A DNA stretch of 64,000 nucleotides from the NCBI GenBank assembly GCA_013400115.1, contig VXBP01003843.1, forward strand, positions 252,032 through 316,031, read 5' to 3'. How positions within the stretch are numbered: position 1 is the stretch's first letter; each line of letters opens with the position of its first letter. Under the pieces are notes generated by a model. It searched no databases and had not been told where the DNA came from. It worked only from the letters and a program-made list of their open reading frames with translations. This document shows positions 42,801-56,300 of the stretch, piece after piece. A program made the translations under genes and the position numbers. Source of the stretch: Rhinopomastus cyanomelas. Lineage: Eukaryota > Chordata > Aves > Bucerotiformes > Rhinopomastidae.

Positions 42801-45800
42801 GGACTAACATGACATTAGTGGATGTGTCCTTTGGTTCTGGAGCTTTCAGAGAGAACACTTAACTGGGGTTGTGGCCTGGGAAAAGGGCTCCTGTGAGCCG
42901 AGAGAGGAGCCTGCCATGGTGTGGCTGGTTTTGTTCTCATTCTGAGCAGTGTGTACATCTTGGGTGCCTGCCAAACCCAAGCACCACATGAATGTGTGGA
43001 CATGCTGTCCTGCCTCCTTCCCTTTTTCATTGGTCTTTTCTTTTCCTGTCTGCTTTCCCTTCTGCTGTAAATCTTGTCTCACAGACTCAGACCCATGTTG
43101 TTCCTAGGACCCTCTTTGCTGAGCAGCTGGCAATTCCCAGAGCAGGAGCTCGTCAACAAAACTTGCAAGGAGCAGGATGTGGCCCAGCTCCCTGCAGCAC
43201 GTATTGGTCTTCAACAGTCCCAGCATTGGAACTGTCACCACTGCATCCTTATTTAATGTTTTGTAGCCAACTCTGAATAGGCTTTGCCTTTCCTCTGTTT
43301 TCATTGCCAGTTCCCGCAGATGAGAAGAGAGTCATGAATACTCTAATGTGAAGGCCCTTTTTAATCCTTAAACTCTCAAATATGCCACTGCTATTACTGT
43401 GCCTAACAGCAGGGTTTATTGTCGTGGTTGTCTGAGGTCTATGCTCAGCTCCAAAACATGGAGAGTTGGTGACTGTTGCTCAGGAACAATGCTTATGGAT
43501 GGTTTTGTGACTCCATGAGTTGGTTTGCTCTGTCAACATCAAAGAGTGTCTTGGAGCTCACATTCTTCCATGGCAGAATTCCTTGCTGTGGTTGTGTGCA
43601 GATAGAGAACACCTCACCTTTGCTGCTTGCAAAATAGCTTGAACTGGGTTGGATGAGGTGATAGCCTTCGTAAGCAAGAGAAGGATGGACATACAAAGAT
43701 GATGCCGAAGGGAGATCAGTGTGTGGAAAATGGGTTTTGGAACTGCATGGGGAGTGTGAAGCAAGACAGTCCTGCTGTGTTCCTGGGACAACACTTCCCA
43801 TCTGTGAGAGCTGGATGAGCTGTGGAGCTGCAGTGGGCTTTGCTTCACTGCCACCTCATCTCAGTTCTCTGCATCCTTCCGTAAGGAATGACAAAGCACT
43901 GTGGCTCCAGGTGTGGTCAGATCCTCTATGAATAGTCTGTTATGTGCTGCAAGAAAACAGAGCACTGCTCCAGCATTCCTGTTTGTTCCAGCCTTTGTAT
44001 CAGTGGTTTAGAAAGAGCCCATGACCTTACTCAACATGAACTTTCCTTGTAACCTGAGAGCAGGAGCAATATTATTTTAAGCAAGAAGCAAGGCTCTGAA
44101 GCAGGCTGTGACTTTGTACATATCATCTATATGACAACAGAGCTGCATTTAGAGCTGAAAGGGGATAAAATCCCTGAGGAGGTTGACTACACCTCATTTA
44201 TTTTTAACAAATGTACTGAGGAAGATTGAGCATGAATTCCTAGACTCAGAGGAGTCTTAATTCAGATAATTCCCATTCCTCATCCCCGTGGAAAGGAAGA
44301 TGTGCACCAACTGGGCTTCCACATAATTCCTGTGAAGGAAGAAATGCACATGGATTGTGATGTCTAAAACCTTGTTCCACTTTTCCAACCCCAACTCTGA
44401 GCCTAAATAATGGTTGTACAACTCGTTGGCTGAATTTAGGGTATGAGTTTTATCTAGGATTGTCAGTACTCATGCTGCTCCACTTTTGTTGTGAATCTGC
44501 TGATTGGCTCAATAAAACTAGAATCAAGGCAAGACTGATTGCTACCTGATTGTTCCTCTGAGTGGCCCAGACTGGGGAAAGACCAGCTGGAGGGAGACAT
44601 CAGAGTGCTCAGTAGGGATGTGTTTTGTGCATAAAGGTTTATTTGCTATTCATCCTTACTTGGAAATCCCTGTTTATCCTGGACCTCAAAATGGTTCAGT
44701 CTATGCTCCCTCTTTATGAAAAATAAAGGTACAGACACAGCTTCTCTTGGGTGCTTGTTTTACAAGTAAGAGTTCTGCCTCTAAAAACTTGTGCTGGCTT
44801 TTGGGGAACACTGTCTCCCACTACTGCATTTGCAGTCTGTGAAACTTAGGGTTAAAACAGGCACCAGCACACTTGGCAATTGGTGACAGCCCATGAGCAG
44901 TGTGATCTGCTGCTTCCCTGCCCTCAGCCTGCTGTGAGCCCCTTAGGTGCCCATTGCTTGCTGACTCGTGTGTCCCAGTCCCTTGCCTTTTCTGTTAGGA
45001 GGCAGTTGGTGCCTTTCCTCATCCCAAGACTGTACTTTTCCGATTAGGTTTTCATCTTGTAGCTCCTTCAGATGAGTAATTTCTTCTCTATTATATTACT
45101 ACCTCTTCTGATACAGATTTTAAAATCTGCTTTTAGTTTTTAATTGTAGTTTTTAATAGATATTGTCAAGTACATTTGGAGCGTCAGTATTATGCACTAA
45201 CAGATAGAAGCACAGCAAAAGTGCTTGATGAATGTGTTCTATTTGCATCTTTTGGCCTTAAAAAAACAAAGGCATTTTGGAAGTGCATGCTTTTGACCTC
45301 ACTTGAAGTGTCTTTAGTCATGAGAAGCAAAAATAATGCAGAAACTGTAGTACAGAAGCTAAAATCACCTTTTCTGAGGCCAGACTTGCTGTATAGTGAT
45401 TGCTGGGGTGAGGACAAATCCCGCTTAAGCCTTGAAAGCTTGTGAGATCTGGGCTGTTTGTTTTTTTTCTGGAGTAAGAAATCAATATATCAGGAATGGG
45501 TAATGCCTTCCTGCCCCTGTGTTTTCAGGGAGGCTGTCTTGGTGAGGCGTTCCAGTGCTGTCAGTCATCTGAGGAATGTTGAAACTGGGCCTTATGGGAC
45601 CAGAGAGTGTTTGATGTCCTGTTTAGGTACTGAGTGGCTAAAAACTGCAGTGAAATAAGTACCATGAGGTGACAGCTTGTCACAGGAGCATGTCAAGAGC
45701 CCGCAGGGGTGAAGTGTGGTTTTCCAGGGAAGCTACTGATGCCTGTTTCTGCACATGTGTCTGAGATGCTTTCCCTTGTGTGAAGCATCGCTGTTCCACC

Positions 45801-48067
45801 TAATTGCCCTGACACCCTGTTCTTGGGTCAGTAGTGAAAGTGTCTGCTGTACCACTCGTGGTTGGTGCAGCTGGAAGCTTCACAGGCTTGGATACTTTGG
45901 AAGTAAACCAGAGCTCCCCAGGAAAACTCAACATGGCCTGGCTCCTTCCGTGGGACAGGCTTTCTGTGGCTGCAAGAGTGATGCCTGCTGCAGTGGCATA
46001 GCTGCAGGTGGAGCAGATGGTGCTGTTGTCACTGGTTTCATTTCTGTTCATGTACTGAAACAACTCAGAGTAACTCAAACTAAATGAAGGTCCCATCTGA
46101 AAAGATACCTTGAATGTTTTCCTTGCCCTGAGAAAATCTCCTGCAAAGATTGTACCCAGCAGCACTTTTCTGGTTGTTGCATCTGTGGAATCCAAGGGAG
46201 AGGAACACCTGAGATCAAAGTAAGCAATAGACATTACCTTGTGTTCAGCCATCTTTTTCAAGCCAGAAGCAAAACATAGAGGGGCTCAAGGTGCAGCTGG
46301 GTGGTAGCTGTTGCTGACATGGTGTTGGCTTACCCCTGTACTGCATTGGCATTCCAAAACTGAGGTGAGATGATTCACAGCACCTCTGTCACACACAGCT
46401 TCTGCTTGTGAGGGGTTCAGTTTCTGGTGGTTTAGTGCCTTGAACCCTCTCCTGGCAGGATTTTGGAGTGATGCTGGTGGTATAAGGACCAAGAAGTGGG
46501 ATCTGATCCTGGCTGGTTGAATTGCAGCCTGGCTCTGCTCAGCATTGAGGCAGGAGCCTTGTCATTTGGATCTTTGCACACTCAAAGCGTTGCTGCTCTG
46601 AGGCCAAGATACCCTCTTATTTCACCATGTATTTTAGGCTCTTCCTGTGTTGCTGCAGCACGTGCATGTCTGTTACCGGTTTGTTTGAGGTTGGAAGGTG
46701 ACAGCACACACCCAAATCCTTAAGTCAATTTACAGGTGCAAGTGAATGTCTCATAAAATTCTCTTAATTGATACGACTTCTGTTTGCACATTGATACCTT
46801 CTCAGTGTCAGCATCCTTTGAGTGGCAACAGCTACCCTGGCACACGGAGAGGTGGGCGGAGTGAGGTGTTGTCTGTGCTTGAGCTGAAGTTAGAGCAGCT
46901 CTTGGCATGTGCAGGATGGGGCCCTTCCCCGCACAGATGTAATCCTGGTTGTGTGTCCCCAAGGGCTCTGGCTCTGTGTACCACAGCACTGAAATGCAAA
47001 ATGTTTTCCTCAGACCCTTCAGTACAGAGTGTGATGATGATCACTCACAGCTCATACTGGATCCCATGTTTACACAGTATCTCAGACATTTCTCTGGCCT
47101 GTGGCTCTGGTGCACCAAATGGATGCTGTTGTACATGTGTGACTACAAAAGCATGAGGAGAAAGGAAATGAGCAGAGCTGTGTTTCTCAGAGCTTTGATT
47201 CTCACACAGGCAGTGGTTTGTGCTGGGCCCTGCAGCGCACAACTGTGCTGCAGAGCGGTTGATTGTAAAATGGAGAGTGTTGGACAGCTCGCTTGAAGAT
47301 GTACAGCAGACCTGCTTTCGGGGAGTAGCTGTCACTAATGTACTCTAAACACCATTATATGGTGATTCGGTTGTTCACATCTCACCCTTGGTAGATGGAG
47401 TGTGAGTCTCAGAGTTCCTCTCCACACTCTTTCCTCAGTCAGCACTGGCAGTTCTGCCCTCCTGTTTGTCTGAAGTTTTTTAGTGTCTAACTGCCTGGCA
47501 GTAAAAGAATTTTGGGCTATTTCTCAGGTCTTTGACTGAACAGCAGTTCAGGAGCTCTGTCAGGGAACCGAAGAGGGGTTTGGCAGTGCTCAGTGTCCTT
47601 CTGAACCTGCTGTGTTTAGGGAAACGGGAGTGATCCTGTGTCTGTCAGCCTGTCCCTGCCCTGGGATGTGTTATGGTACCCAGTGGAACGTTAAAGTCCT
47701 GACAGTTTGTTTCTGACTTCTTCTTAATGAAGAAAATGGTGATAACCATGAGAAACTGCTGGCTGCACTAGCTGTCTGGCTCCTGGTAGATTGTCCCCAG
47801 AGCAGACAAGCCCTGCCAGGCTCCTTTACTGCTGGCTGCTGTGTGAAGAGGATGTTCTCTAGTGCTTATAGGAACATCCTTTTATAATTGTTCCCTGTGA
47901 GCAACAGGGAGGAGAGTGGCAGCCATTGGTCAAAGGTGATGGATTTCTGTTTTAATTTCTTCAGGCAATGTAATCTCTCAGGAAAGAAATTTCTGCCTCC
48001 TCATTGTGTGATTTGACAGCCAATGTCGAGGAGAGTCCTAACTCATTAAGACCCCCGTGGTGGTTGT
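36801..48067 (+). other. MAPT: MAPT first intron, left part
   Basis: Neutral-composition intronic DNA. No coding exon, mobile element or RNA gene was recognised here. Confidence 0.6.
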
Positions 48068-49205
48068 CATAGAATCATCAAGGTTGGAAAAGACCTTCAA
48101 GATTATAGAGTCCAACTGTCCACCCTACAACCCCCAACCACTAACACATCTCCTGAAACACCATGTCTGCTTGTTTTTTTGACCCACTTCGGGGATGATG
48201 CCTCCACCCCCTCCCTGGGCAGCCTGTTCCAAGTTGTCCCCACTTTTTCTGGGAAGAAGTTTTTCCTAAGATCTGATCTGAACCTCCCCTGGTGCAACCT
48301 AACCCCATTTCCTCTTGTTCTATTGCTAGTCCCTAGGGTGAAGAGGCCAACACCCACCTTGCCGCATCCTCCCTTCAGGTAGTTATAGAGAGCGATTAGG
48401 TCTCCCCTCAGCCTCTTCTCCTCTAGGCTGAACAGCCCTAGCTACCTCAGGCTCTCCTCATCAGACCTGTTCTCCAGACCACTTATCAGCCCAGTAGCCC
48501 TTCTCTGCACCCTCTCCAACATGATGTCTTTCCTGTACTATGGACCCCAAAACTGCACCCAGTACTCGAGGTGCAGCCTCACCAGGACCAAGTGTAGGAA
48601 CTGTATCACCTCCTTGGTCCTGCTAGTCCTACTATTGCAGGTCTGGATGCCGTTTGCCTTCTTGGCTACCTGAGCTGTCTCGTGTTCAACTACTGCTGGT
48701 CAACACCCCCCAGGTCCCTCTCTGCTGGGCAGTTCTCCAGCCAGTCCTCCCCAAGCCTGCAGCACTGCTAGGGGTGGTCAAAGTGCAGGACCCAGCTGGT
48801 CCTTTGGTCTTACTGAACTTCCTACAGTTGGCCCTGGCCCATTGATCCTGCCTGTCCAGATCTCTCTACAGAGCTTTCTGACCCTTCACCAGATGGACCC
48901 TCCCACCCAACTCAATGTTACCTGCAAACTGACTGAGGGTGTGTTCTATCCCCTCATCCAAACCATTCATAAAGATGTTAAATGGGAACGGCCCCAGCAC
49001 TGAGCCCTGGGGGACACCATTTGCGACCAGCTGCCAACTAGATTTAACTCCATCCAACACAGCTCTCTGGACCTGGCCATCCAGCCAGTTTCTAACCCAG
49101 CAGAGCGTCTATGCGTCGTAGCCAAGAGCAGCAGCTTCTCTAAGAGAATGCTGGGAGCATCCTTGTCACAGGCCTTGCTAATGTCAAGGTTTCTTTTTTC
49201 TTTTC
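48068..49205 (-). mobile_element. CR1 LINE fragment with decayed reverse-transcriptase segment
   Basis: Begins on plus with CATAGAATCATCAAGGTTGG (reverse complement of a CR1 3' end). Extends about 1.1 kb. On the minus strand, residues such as VPQGSVLGPFPFNIF are CR1 reverse-transcriptase sequence. The catalytic ADD is replaced by AGN (QFAGNIELGG), and the upstream SKAFD-like motif reads SKACD. Frames are broken, so this is a dead, 5'-truncated copy inside MAPT intron 1, antisense to it. Confidence 0.9.
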
Positions 49206-50684
49206 CCTCTCCCCATCGTAGCACACAGGAACATGACTTTCCTGCTCTTGCTGGAACAACACTAAGAACACATTGACTTGTGTTCCCTTTACCGCTGGGT
49301 CCTTTTTTGGGACTGGCTGGGGGAGCAGCTCTTCCCAGCAGTCAGCAAGATGGTCTGAGGACTTTTGCTGTTTGGCTCAGCATGCAGAGCAAACTTTGAA
49401 AGACAGAGCAAGTGAAATACTAGGCTTCCACCATTTTCTGATAAATGAATAACAACAGTACAAGTCTCTTGAACCCACCTTAAAACCTGCAGCAGCAGCG
49501 GGGAAGTTGCTCTGATTTCCAGCATGCTGTGATGAGACTGGGATGGGAAGAGTCAAAGAGAATTAGCAGATAAAAAAAAACTCCTGTCTTCTCTTTGTTC
49601 TGCTCTGCTGCTTAAAGGCTTCCCAAACGAGCAGGATTTTGGAGAAGGGAGAATTTATCCACCCATGGGCCACCTCGTGGCTCCGTAAAACAAAAAGCTG
49701 CAAGATACTCTGGCAGGGGGTTGGGAAGAAATCTGAAAGTAGCCTAGTAAATCCCTGCAAAAGAGGCTTCTCTCCCTTCTATCCACAAAGATCCTGCTGG
49801 ACAGACAGAACAAGCTTTGCAGCTACTGCTGTTTACTTTTTTGTTGCTGTGTAAGTCCTTCTGATCAGAGCTTTAATCTAGCTAATGTTAGTAGGCTTAG
49901 AGATGGCCTGATCTTCGCATTGCAGTCAGATAAGCCAAACAAAAAGCCTAAAAGAATGGTAATAGGGGATAAAAGATCAAGGAAGGAAGGTAGTGATAGT
50001 GGCAGTTGAGGCGGTTGTTGTGGAGGTTAAGCACCTAGGTTAAGCTTAGGTTTTGGGTGAGATGAAGGTAGAGCTGTGCTGTCCTTAAGTCCCCACAGTA
50101 TCCATCAGGAACTTCTCCAAGGTTCCTCCAGTCAGTCCTGTCTGAAGAAGAGCACGCAGGTTGTGGTGGCTGTGTTATCCTGGTGGCCACTCTGGTTTGT
50201 CCCTAGCCTGCTCCCTGACAAGCCTGTCCACTTCTCTTTTTCTTGCAGGGAAGATGGGAATCACAATATGTCTGACAAACCACCATGTATTTCTGACAGT
50301 AGCAGTTGATGCAGTATTTAGGGTTAATATTCCTATGCTGTACAACACTTTTGTGTGTTCTCTCCAGTGGTTCTCAACACATTGTTGTTCTTGGAAGAGG
50401 CCACATTTGTGATGCTCCTTTGTTTGGGCAGAGACATGCAGGTGAAACCACTTCCCGTCTCCTGAGTGCAGTTACTCTTGCAGCTTTGGCCATGGGCTGG
50501 AGTTATGTGTTGGATTATCTGGTCTCCTTATTGCCACCAGGCTCAGAGGCAGCTGCTGAACTGGGCGTAAGCCGATTTGGGGCAGCAGATTCTTTTAGTT
50601 TAATTCTCAGTGACACTGAAGAGTGTGTTAACATGTGAGCATCCTCTGACCTTTCTCTAGACTTTTGCCAACTGGTGGCCCCCA
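49206..50684 (+). other. MAPT: MAPT intron 1 between CR1 and first solo LTR
   Basis: No feature recognised. Confidence 0.5.
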
Positions 50685-51977
50685 TGTGATGGATTCAAGA
50701 GCACAATTAAAGAGAAAGGAAAAGAAAACAAAGCAGTTAGGTCTCAATGAGATCTTGGATAGAATTTGCCAGACAATGGATAGCTTAGGGAAAATGGAAA
50801 AGCGTTTGTTAACTCTGTAACTGTATACAGGAAGAAGAAAAGATTAAGCAAAGTAGTACGCACAAACTAGAAACTCTGTCACAAATGCCATCCCATATTC
50901 TGAGAAAAATACAATGGGAGATTACTATCGTATCAGTCCTTGGATTTTTAACATTAGAGACCTGGGGAAAGAACAAGTCAGTCAAGTGCAGACAGGTACC
51001 ACCACCCTCTCTATTTTTCATGTCTCATCACTGTCATCTGCAGACACTGGTACCATCAGCTGTCCAGACTGGTGAACTCTTCAATTCTTCAGGCAGCTTT
51101 CTCCAGCAAAATGCTGATCGAGCAGGCCTGATTAATCAGCACCCGGAATTGCATCCCTCGATGCAGGAGACATACTTTCAAACAGGACCTAGTCTCTGTC
51201 TTCCATGCCCAAGGTTTAAGGATTCTTGAGTCCTCCTGCTTTCTTGAGCTAAGCACGAAGGAATTCTCTGATGCCTCTCTTAACACTCTTTCTCTCCCCG
51301 TTACTCAAGCATCCCCAGCTTTTCTCAGTGGCAGAAATGACAATCTCTTTTCCTGCTGATCAGAGTTTTCTAAGATGGCAGCAAAGGCTGCATGGCCCTG
51401 GCCACGTGCAGGGTTCAAGATGGAGACTGACCGCATGGCCACATCAGCAGGGGCCCCCCTCGCTCCGAAAACATGGCTGAGAGGGTACCATGACCCTCAC
51501 ATCTCCTTTCTCCTCCTGCCTCAGCTACAGGGGGAAAGAGAAGAATCCATCAGCTCACCACGGGTTGCTGAATGGCTGCTCTGTTGAGGGGGAAGATTGG
51601 TACTAAGTTCTTGCATCTCCATTCTGTGGTGCCAGCCCAGAACTGGGCTGGGTCAAAACTAGGACTGGTCCTAGTCGGAGCCAGGGCCGGGAGCCAGTGC
51701 CAGGCTGGGATCAGGTCTGGGGCCAGGCCCGGGCAGGGTCAGGGCCGGAGCTGGGCTGCCTCCCCAGCCCCGGCAAGCCACCGCAAATCCTGTCTTCCAC
51801 CCCCACCCTGGAAAGCCTTGTGCTGGAGGAAGACCCCAGCCAAGATATTTTGTCACCTAGCCCACACCCCCCAGGGCAGGTACCTGGGACGATTCTCTTA
51901 AAGCAAAATGCATGTTTTTCCTCGTGAAAGCACAAACCTATATATCTGAAAATTCTGATAATTTTCAAACTGCAGCA
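50685..51977 (-). mobile_element. Solo LTR of an endogenous retrovirus (copy A)
   Basis: About 1.29 kb, alignable along much of its length to 58657-60042. Shared blocks include 'acattagagacctgggga', 'ctcttcaattcttcag' and 'taagcacgaaggaat'. It begins TGTGATGG and ends TGCAGCA (TG...CA) and is flanked by the 5-base direct repeat CCCCA (50680-50684 and 51978-51982). The related copy has AATAAA on the minus strand near the left end, which suggests the LTR reads right to left, antisense to MAPT. No gag/pol/env is present. A GC-rich block of GGGCCAGG-like units at 51650-51765 is absent from copy B. Confidence 0.82.
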
Positions 51978-51982
51978 CCCCA

Positions 51983-52967
51983 GTGGTTGGCATGCAGAGC
52001 TCTTGGCTGTGGGGAGGTCACTGTTTGTTTACTGATGATTCTTTGAGCTCGTGTGTCTTTGAATATGGCTTTTCTCTTCCCTTCTGATGCTGCTCATACA
52101 GAATTGTGACATCTCATTGCTTGGGGCTTCCCTGGCCTGTTAACACGCTCACCTCTACTCATCTCCTTCCAGACTTGGTAGTATGTCATTAGCCAGTGTG
52201 GGAGTTACTGCCCACACCATCAGGTCCCAGATGGGTGTTTGTGGAGCTGGTGTGACCTGCCTTCCTTGCTTGGATGAGGCTTCTTTGCTCAGAGTTCTTC
52301 TGCTGTGAGTCCAAACCCATCTCACGCAGGAGATGTCCAGTCCCAAAGAAAGATATCAACAGGCCCCTAAGGAGTCACTTAAGTTGTAGCACAGAAAAAA
52401 TATGGAACAAAAAATCCCCAAAAGATGCATTTCTGAGACTGTTTGGCTTGCAGCTCCCTTCTATTGTTCTGAGAGACATTTGTCTGTCTTTGAACCTGGA
52501 GGAAGTTTTTCCAGCCTCTTGACTAGATAACTTAAGGCTCTGTGTTTCTGACTTCATTGTAGACTAGAAAGTGCCTGTGATTAATGAGATCAGGGTCCAT
52601 ATTCCTTCCTCTGTCAGCTTCTCAGGAAAAACAGGGCTTGGAAAAGTACACATAGGAGATTAAAAGAAAGTTGCTTATGAATTATGAACAAGCTTTCAGG
52701 CTGATGTTTTTTCAGGGCTGCCACTCCATTTTAATTAGGTAAGTCAGATGGAATAATGCTTTTTTTAAACCCTGTTTGTATTTGATCACCTTTCACAGGT
52801 GAACTGTTGTTCATGTTTGTTGAATTTTGATTTTCAAGTGACAAGAGTGAGTGCTTACTGCCCTCACTGGTGTAATAATGGGAAAGGAAGATGATGCTGT
52901 GCTTAGCCCAAGGTAACATGAGAGACTTCACTCTGCTTGTGTCTGGAAAGCAGATGGGTGATTGCTT
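51983..52967 (+). other. MAPT: MAPT intron 1 between solo LTR A and CR1
   Basis: No retroviral internal sequence or coding exon was recognised, which supports copy A being a solo LTR. Confidence 0.5.
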
Positions 52968-53330
52968 GAAGGTTTTGTGGCTGATGTGAGAGGTGGAGAA
53001 AGGAGGCTCAGGGGAGACTTCACTCTCTGCAAATACCTGAATGAAGGTTGGAGCAAGGTGGGGGTTGGTCTCTTGTCCCAAGCTGCAAGTGTTGGGTCGA
53101 GAGAAATTGACCACAAATTGCACCAGGGGAGGTTCAGATTGGAAATTAGGAAGAATTTCTTCACTGAAAGAAAGGCTGAAAGACTGCCCGGGAAAGTGCA
53201 GGAGTCACCATCCCTGGAAGTATTTAAGGAATAGATATGGTCCTTAGGGACATGATTTAGTGGTTACCTGGCAGTGCTGGATCAAGTGGTTGGATTTGAT
53301 GGACTTAATGGTCCCTTCCAACCGAAGAGA
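52968..53330 (+). mobile_element. CR1 LINE 3' fragment (plus strand)
   Basis: Sense CR1 3' region: 'gagaggtggagaaaggaggc', 'ggaggttcagattggaaatt', 'aggaagaatttcttcactga' and finally 'ggtcccttccaaccgaagag'. The 5' end is truncated. It shows that the DNA between the two LTRs is ordinary intron, not provirus interior. Confidence 0.85.
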
Positions 53331-56300
53331 TTGTCCACGTGGAGCTGTGTGATTGGACCCTGTGATGAGTACCTGGATGTGCAGATCTCTCTGTGTTGCT
53401 CTTGCCTTCTGCTGAAATTTATTTTTCCTCCATTTTCTTACCAGCATGTAACTCGTACACCCTACACTCAGCTGTGAACAGATCTGCCAACCCCTAGTTT
53501 ATTTTGGGATTTGTGTGTATGGAAATCAAGCCATGAGTTCCCAGACTCAGGATCCCTGGAGCTGTGCAGTCTGAATCGCTATTGCAGATTGAGACTTTTC
53601 CTCTGTGACTGGGGATAATCCCACAACTGTTTGGAACTGATGGCTCTCAGATTGTGTCTCTTTGATCCTTGGTATGTTGCTGGGCCCACAGATTAGTGGG
53701 GTGCAGCTGCTGACCCACTTTCCTGGGATGGGCATCATGGGAGCACCCATCTCCTGGCACGACAAGGGGTGTGGCAATGCATTCTAGTACTCCTTTGTGA
53801 GTGGTAATGATGTTGTCTGGCACAGATTTGGAGGGCTGGGTCACCCAGATGCAGCTGTGTGGTCCCTGTTCTGCTGCTGGGCTGCTCTCAGTAGGGTATG
53901 TTATCTTCAGGCTCTTGTTTACCTTTCACTACAGAGAAACCTTTTTCCAAGGGATTAAGATTTTAGGCTGCCCGATTTAATTCAGAATCTAAATCTTTCC
54001 AGACGGAGAGTGCCAGAGGCTAAATGTGTGACTCGCTGATGGTTAACCTGGGCTGCTTGTGCTGGTGTGGATGTGTCCTGACTGTGCTGCAGAAAGGCAT
54101 CTGGGATACCTGACAGAGTGCTGGCAACAGAGTAGGCGTGGGACTGTGTGAAGCCTCATGGTCTGCAGCACGGAGGAGTAACCAGGCGGGAGAAACTGGT
54201 TGATTTCTGGGAAAAGTTTCTTTCCAACACCAAGGGGTAGTTTATACCCTGTAAATAGGGCTGAAATGTGTTCTAGTTAAGAACTTCTAAAGAATTGAAT
54301 GATTTTGTTAATTTAATGGTATTTTTCAGTCCTAGTTTGCATAGACCTTCCCTTTCTCCTTCCTTTTCTGTGAAATGGTGTCTGTAGCTGATGGTATAGT
54401 TCCTCTTGGCGGAAGGATGCATCAGTTGTTTCTTTTGGTGCTGTTTTTATGCATGTGGGTTGTGCTGGGGTGGGAGGTTGCTGTGAATGGAGCAGTTGGC
54501 TTTACTAGAAGCATTTACACCCCACTGTGCTCTAGTAGCTTTTGCTTCTGTTGACAGGCCAGCCTGAGCCATTTTATTGGCGTCTGTGAGTCCAGCAAGC
54601 TCTTCAAGAAATAAATTTTCAGACTAAGCAGTGGAAGAAGAGTAGTGCTCTGATTGCTGGCTCAGCTCTAAGCATGAAGGCAGGACAGTGTCAGGGGTGT
54701 GTCTTGGGAATCTTGACTCGAAGTTGTTGCATCTCATGAATAAAGCAAGATCAAGCCGGTGTGGGGCTGGCATCAAGACCTGTCTGTGTGTGTGACAAGA
54801 GACATTGTGGAAACAGTCATGTTAAGCTGATAGGCTTTACTATCAGATCTCTGTAACTGCTTGTGAGAGGAGTGGTGCTGTTTTCTGTATCCTTGCCAAA
54901 CTCCATGAGGGTGTTTTCCTCTTTAAGTGTCCTGTGGACCTTGGGCTAAGAGCATTCACTTCCTGACCTGCACTTCAGTGCTGTCAGTGATCATTCAAGG
55001 GTCACATAATTTCATTTAAAGCTTTTCCTTACTGGATATGTGGTCCTGCTGTGTACGTTGGGCCCTTTGGGGTGTACTTTACTGTTTTGGCTTTTATCCT
55101 CTGACCTTTTGTACAGCACAGGCCAGCAGTGACTGTTCCAGGCCCCACTTCATGCTGTGAAATGTTGTTCAAATGCAGTCTGAGTTGCTCCTGGTTATCA
55201 CAACATTGAGCTGAGCTGGCGAGGTGCAGCTAGAGTCAGCTAGTAGCCTGAGTGCTCTGAGCCACCCTGGGCTCTCTGTGCTCTGCAAACAGATCCACAT
55301 GCCCCCCAACTCACCTCTGTGACAGCAACTGGAGAGTCTGCTCCTCTCCTGGTAGTACCAGTCTGTGAGTGTGGATGGTGATGGTCAATTCCCAAACCAG
55401 TCAGAGGCTCGGAGGCAACTCTCTGATAATCCTTTGTTACTGGGAAATCAGCTCCAACCCTGGGAGCTAAAAAGTCTGAGCCTTTGCTGCTAAAAATCAG
55501 CCTGTTTTTCCTGCTCCTGGCAACTACCACATTGCCTTTTCCTTTGCCTCCTCAAAGTAACAGCAACATAACACACTTTGTCTCTCAAAAGGTGGATTTC
55601 AAACAGGAGAGGTTTAGAGGAGCTATTAATTCTAGGGTAGGCTGTTGCTTATTAGATAGCGTCCCTGGTTAACGTGAATAGTTCTGCTCAAAATGGATAA
55701 GTTTCTTAGGAGGGTTTACACATTATCTTTCATGCAGAGGGTGCTGCTGAAGTTTATCACTGTGCAGCTATCCCTGCTGTAATTGTTCATTCTTGAACCG
55801 TTGCTCAGGGTGGGGCTGGTTTGTACAGCTCTTAGAATAATTTTTCCTTTGAATATTACGTTTTTCCCTAAGAGGGATTTCCCCTTCCCCCACTTAAAAT
55901 ACAGACTTGTTTTTAAATTCCAAGTAGTTTCTCAAATGCACAATTCTCATACCACCTTTTTTTAAGAAGTCTAGTTGAAGTAACAGTTTTAGTAAGATTT
56001 AAAATCTCTTTAGTCAGAGGAATTTATTACCTGAGAGAGATCCCAAAGCAAAATGGTGACTTTCCCTGTATAATAAAAAAGATTTACACGTAGGCAATTC
56101 CAGTTTGCTTCTTGGTTTCAACAGCACAGATCTGCCCCAAAACTGTATGTAGCATTGATAGGATTTTATGTGAGCGATGCCTTTAGCTGATGTCTGCAGT
56201 GGATGAAAAACAGAGGATGAGAATGAAGTTCAGCATCCACTGGAGAGGCATAAAATGTCCTTAACAGATGTTCCTAGTGAGTAGGACCCTATGATGCTGT

